Source of the DNA: Magnolia sinica | Taxonomy: Eukaryota > Streptophyta > Magnoliopsida > Magnoliales > Magnoliaceae | Reading direction: 5' to 3' | DNA: 64,000 nt | Assembly: GCF_029962835.1 (NCBI RefSeq) | Contig: NC_080578.1 | Location: 49,779,001 to 49,843,000, forward strand | In this document: positions 59,880 to 64,000 of the stretch, one piece after another | Layout of the letters: the number at the start of each line of letters is the position of its first letter | Position numbering within the stretch: the first letter of the stretch is position 1 | Translations under genes and position numbers: made by a program | Notes under the pieces: generated by a model | Told to the model about the DNA's origin: nothing | The model's database searches: none | Seen by the model: only the letters and a program-made list of their open reading frames with translations

Positions 59880-60945
59880 CAGAAGGGTTTCACACCATTC
59901 CCTAAAACCAAAGGCGTTGATACCAACGCGGCAATAGAAACTGAAGAAAATGAAGAGACACTGGAGGTGGGAAGAGCTGCAAGAGCAAGTGATTATGAGT
60001 ATCTACTATCAATGTCGATTGAAACCTTGATGCTAGAAAAGGTTCAAGAGCCGTTGGTTGAAAAGGGAAAGCAAGAAATAGAGGTGGAGGAATTGAAGAA
60101 GGAAACTCCAACATCTTTGTGGATGAAAGATCTTGATGCTTTCATTACAGCACTTGATGTGCGTCTCATCTCATCCCAATTTTGAGGAAATGACTTTCCA
60201 TTTTTTTTTCTTTTTTTTTTGGGGTCTTTCTTGTCTGATTTTCAATCGATGCAGGAGCATGAGAAGGAAGAAGCCCAGGTGGAGGAGGTGACAGGACAGA
60301 CGGAGGGTAGGGTAGGCAAGCCTCTCGCTAAGGCTTCTAGACAAGTTGAAAAGAACCCAAGAAAGAGCAACACCAAGAAAGCCAATGAAGCAAATACTAT
60401 TGTTGAATCTGTAGCATCAGTTAGTACTACAGCTAAAACTGGTACGCATCATTCTTTTCTGATGAATAAAAAATCATCTTTGTCAGTAACCTAGTGTTTG
60501 GACGTACACGCCAATCGGCAGCATAGAAATTGAAACCCGATTGGCGTGTTTGAACGTACACGCCAATCGGCAGCACAGAAATTAAAACCTAAAATGGATG
60601 GATTATTAGTTACCATTTTTTTCCCATCTTGAAGATTTCATTCATCTCAATGCATGTTATCTTTTTCTCTCCGTAGGACATGTTTCTGAGGGGGTAAAAC
60701 CCAAAGGTAGGGGAGCTCCAAAGAAGGCTCCTGCTAGAAAGGTGTGCTTGCAAATCCTGAAACTTCTTATTTCCCAAGCATCTCCCTATTTTTGTGGACT
60801 TCTCATTGCCTTTTTAGTTTGGATCTTTCAGCAGAAAATGTCGACTGCCATTGATAGTGAAGAGGAAGATGATGAGGTGCTCGAGCTGAAAGAATGACTG
60901 GCAGCATATAACATTGATTCTCCTTCAGATCAAATAGGTATATGA
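59880..60945 (+). pseudogene. TOP2: Captured C-terminal exons of DNA topoisomerase II
   Basis: Four exons in native order with introns kept: 59880-60158 (QKGFTPFPKTKG, ASDYEYLLSMSIETLMLEKV, SLWMKDLDAFITALD), 60255-60441 (Lys/Glu-rich, GRVGKPLAKASRQVEKNPRK), 60677-60741 (VKPKGRGAPKKAPARK) and 60832 to about 60945 (MSTAIDSEEEDDEVLELKE, stop, LAAYNIDSPSDQ). This is the end of the catalytic core and the basic/acidic tail of plant type II topoisomerase, which passes DNA duplexes through each other. The usual LKERLAAYN has CGA changed to TGA, a likely methyl-CpG decay. All splice borders are AG/GT. N-terminal ATPase and cleavage domains are absent. It is the longest cargo piece, about 190 codons. 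Confidence 0.85.
60498..60592. repeat. Tandem duplicate in TOP2 intron
   Basis: Two copies of CGTACACGCCAATCGGCAGC followed by A(T/C)AGAAATT(G/A)AAACC, at about 60503 and 60556. Confidence 0.8.
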
Positions 60946-61284
60946 TCATCCATGTGCAGTAAGCTTTCCGATCAAAGCGAAGCTAAGAATAGGGTGTTAG
61001 TTGATTGTAAATTGATAACCAGTAGATGCACATCCATGGAGTTTTCATTTGCGATTGTTGAAAAGCTATTTGGCTGCGAGAAGGCATTGGATCTTATTGT
61101 TAATGAGAACTTTAAATAGACATATAACTATTATGTTGGCATTGTACTTTTGTGAATGGAAATGAATTATTGTGTTTGATTAAATGAATGAATGATTTAG
61201 CCATGAAGTATTTATATATATTAGCTTATATGAGTTATCAGGGTGAACTACAATGGTAAGAGCTACCATTACTAATTAAAATTT
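60946..61284 (+). other. Possible TOP2 3' UTR
   Basis: AT-rich tail after the TOP2 piece with several AATGAATG/AATAAA-like motifs around 61150-61200 and no further exon. It probably includes the captured gene's 3' end. Confidence 0.35.
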
Positions 61285-61789
61285 TAATTTACAATAAACA
61301 TTAGCTACGGCTATTAAGCGTAGCCCTTTGTTGAAAACCATAGCTCTTGCTAAATTCAACTTTTTGCTACTATTCTCATTCTTCTTTTAGCTACAGATAA
61401 AATCCGTAGCTGTATATAATTTTAAACTACGGACAATATTGCTACGGATTTAATCCATACCTATAGTTTCATTGACTACGGCTATTAACCGTAGCCTTGT
61501 ATTTGAAAATCGTATCTGTAGCTAATTTCAACCTATTGCTACGGTCCTTGTTCAACTTTTAGCTACATATATAATCTGTAGCTGTAAATACTTTAGCGCT
61601 ACAGAAGCAATGGCTACGGATTTAATCCGTATTCATTATCTCTGTGGCTACGGATTTGATTCGTAGCCATAGCTTTTAGACCTATGGCTACAACACTAAT
61701 GGCTACGGTCGTGCTACGGATTTCAACTGTAGTCATAGACTTTTAGCTACGGTTTTTATCCGTAGCCTTTACCCTATTTTCTGGTAGTG
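61285..61789. repeat. CACTA right subterminal repeats and terminal inverted repeat
   Basis: About fifteen copies of GCTACGG / CCGTAGC in both orientations from 61305 to 61770, then CCGTAGCCTTTACCC and the terminus CTGGTAGTG. In CACTA elements such subterminal repeats bind the element's transposition protein. Confidence 0.9.
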
Positions 61790-61792
61790 AAT

Positions 61793-62260
61793 TCGAATCA
61801 TATTGTGATAAGAATAGAATTACACATGAGTTCTCAGCTCCAAAGACACCTCAACAGAATGGAGTGGTAAAAAGGAAAAATGGGGTATTACAAGAAATGG
61901 GCTCAGTTATGCTAAATAGTAAAAACATGGCTAAATGTTTCTGGGCCAAAGCCGTCAACACAGCCTGCTACATAATTAATAGAGTATATCTTAGAGCAAG
62001 ATTGAACAAGACTTCATATGAATTATGGAGTGAAAAGCAGCTTAGTGTAAAATATTTTTGAGTCTTTTGAAGTAAATGTTATATTCTTAAAGATAGAGAA
62101 CATCTAGGCAAATTCGACTCTAAAAGCGACGAAGGCATATTCCTCAGATATTTTACAAATAGTCGCACTTATAGAGTATACAATTTAAGGACACTAACCA
62201 TTCAAGAATCCGTCAATGTAGTTATTGATGACCAACCACATGATGACAACAGTCCTGAAA
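61793..62260 (+). pseudogene. Copia-2 integrase, C-terminal side (fossil)
   Basis: Resumes right after the CACTA duplication with the end of the core (ITHEFSAPKTPQQNGVVKRK) and continues NTACYIINRVY, matching Copia-1 at 22790-22990. Ends near VIDDQPH. Confidence 0.85.
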
Positions 62261-62439
62261 TTGACTTAGAGGATGAAGTGGACTCATACACAACAGGTAA
62301 ACCAGATAACAAATCCTCCTCACCCCCTGAACCTCAACCATCGAATAATCTACCATTCATTAAGGATCATCTCATCAATCAAATTATCAAAGATCCTAAA
62401 GATGGTGTGAAAATGTGACGCCAACTTGAGGGCATTATT

Positions 62440-63985
62440 AGTTATTTGTGCTTGACCTCGAAAATAGAGCCCAAAAATGTTATAGAAGCTCTTCAAGATG
62501 AATTTTGGATTGCAGCTATGCAAGAAGAGCTACAACAATTTAAAAGGAATGAGGTGTGGCAACTAGTTCCCAGGCCACATGATACGAATATCATCGGAAC
62601 CAAATGGGTTTTCAAGAACAAATCCGATGAATCTAGTAATATAGTAGGGAACAAGGCTAGACTCATGGCACAAGGCTATTCAAAAATTGAAGGCATAGAT
62701 TTTGATGAGACATTTTCCCCTATAGCTCACCTCAAGTCTATAAGAATTCTCTTGTCTATTGCAAGCGCATTAAAGTTCAAATTAATTCAAATGGACGTTA
62801 AGAGTGCCTTTCTCAATGGTGTACTTGAGGAAGAAGTATATGTAAACAAAAAGGATTTCTGGATCCTAAATACCCTCAACATGTATACAAATTAAGTAAA
62901 GTGCTTTATGGTCTGAAGCAAGCTCATCAAGCATGGTATGAGCGCCTAACACAATTTTTGCTCGACCATATTTTTTATAGGGGGAGTGTTGATAAGACAA
63001 ATTTACATAAAAGACTGGGAATATCCTACTCATTGCTCATATTTACGTGGACGATATTGTTTTTGGATCCACTTGTGAAGATGCAGCTATATGAATTTGC
63101 TGAATTGATGAAATCTGAATTTGAGATAAGCATGGTTGGTGAACTGAACTTCTTTCTGGGACTACAAGTGAAACAAATGGCTAATGGAATATTCATATGC
63201 CAATCTAAATATGCAAAAGATCTAATTAAAAGATTTGGACTTGATTCTAGCTGCACTCATAATACTCCCATAAGCACCACTTTCAAACTTTCTAAAGATA
63301 TCAATAGGAAGAGTGTGGATCAATACTTGAATCGCAGTATGATCGGCAGCTTACTTTACCTAACCGCTAGTTGACCAGATATCTCATTTAGTGTTGTTGC
63401 ATGCACAAGATTTTAGGCTGATCCCAAAGAATCACATTGGTCCATGGTAAAAAGGATCATTCGATTTGTGGCTGGGACTCTTGACTATGGCTTATGGTAC
63501 CCCTTTGACATGTCTACCATTATTTCTGGGTATTCAGATGCCGACTAGGCTGGGAACATTGATGATCACAAATCAACTAGTGGTGGTTGTTTTTATATCG
63601 ATAAATGTCTTGTATCATGGCATAGCAAAAAGCAAAATTCAATCTCATTATCCACTACTGAGGCCGAATACATTACAGCAGGGAGTTGTTGCGCATAGCT
63701 TCTATAGATGAAGCAAATGTTGCTGGATTATGGTATTACACAATCAACAATGACACTCTTTTATGACAACACAAGTGCCATCATATTTTGAAAATTCCAG
63801 TTCATCATTCTCGCACCAAACACATAAACATTCGACATCACTTCATTCATGAACTTATCGAAGAAAACATCATTATATTGGACCATTTATCTACCGAGCA
63901 ACAACTCACCAATATATTAACAAAACTGCTAGATGCCAACAGATTTGGAAATCTCCAAAAATCTGTTGGGATACGTGCAATATAA
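62440..63985 (+). pseudogene. Copia-2 reverse transcriptase and RNase H (fossil)
   Basis: RT blocks: IIGTKWVFKNKSDE, DETFSPIAHLKSIR and [18 protein letters not shown], then LYGLKQAHQAWYERL, FFLGLQVKQMANGIFICQSK. RNase H end boxes near 63800 (HHSRTKHINIRHHFIHEL) to ILTKLLDANRF. Parallel to Copia-1 23400-24889. Degraded at many points. Confidence 0.87.
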
Positions 63986-64000
63986 ACATAACAGCCCATT

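Overview
The window is a stretch of plant nuclear DNA made almost wholly of mobile elements stacked inside one another. I see no intact host gene, no tRNA or rRNA gene and no CRISPR. The many GGGCCCCAC / ATCATGGTGGG / CCGTCCATC-type motifs recall repeats I associate with magnoliid genomes (Magnolia, Liriodendron, Cinnamomum). That is an inference from memory, not a database result.

Layout, left to right. (1) 1-2631: most of a ~3.1 kb Gypsy-type LTR ('family A', minus strand), cut by the window edge and inserted in family B. (2) 2632-38210: 'family B', a long-LTR, nearly internal-less element on the minus strand, in a tandem LTR-internal-LTR-internal-LTR arrangement (LTR edges 6992, 8002, 33938, 34338, 38210). 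(3) Inside the middle B LTR, 9613-33523: a Tekay/Del-like chromovirus (Gypsy, minus strand, TSD AATGG). Its 5' side carries an unusual extra ORF upstream of gag, and this ORF is interrupted by (4) a Sirevirus-type Copia (18037-28958, plus strand, TSD CCTTC) with two ~2.05 kb LTRs and an env-like ORF. (5) 38238 to the window end: a second Sirevirus-like Copia. Its 5' LTR holds a solo family-A LTR (38260-41377), and its integrase region is split by (6) a 16.7 kb CACTA DNA transposon (45095-61789, TSD AAT).

The CACTA element is the most interesting object. No transposase was recognised in it. It carries, all on the plus strand and mostly with splice-site-like borders, fragments of at least six or seven unrelated host genes: CDC48 (AAA ATPase), peroxisomal hydroxypyruvate reductase, a P4-type lipid flippase (ALA family), EPSP synthase, the CCR4-NOT scaffold NOT1 (three exons), a coiled-coil protein possibly of a CUE-domain family, and the C-terminus of DNA topoisomerase II (four exons). 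It is therefore a multi-gene 'Pack-CACTA'. A further solo family-A LTR (52860-55953, TSD ACATG) sits between the EPSPS and NOT1 fragments.

Relative order of events, from the nesting: Copia-2 is older than the CACTA, which is older than the solo LTR inside it. The B tandem is older than the chromovirus, which is older than Copia-1. No functional pathway is encoded here. Any present activity would be chimeric transcripts of the CACTA cargo or LTR-driven transcription.
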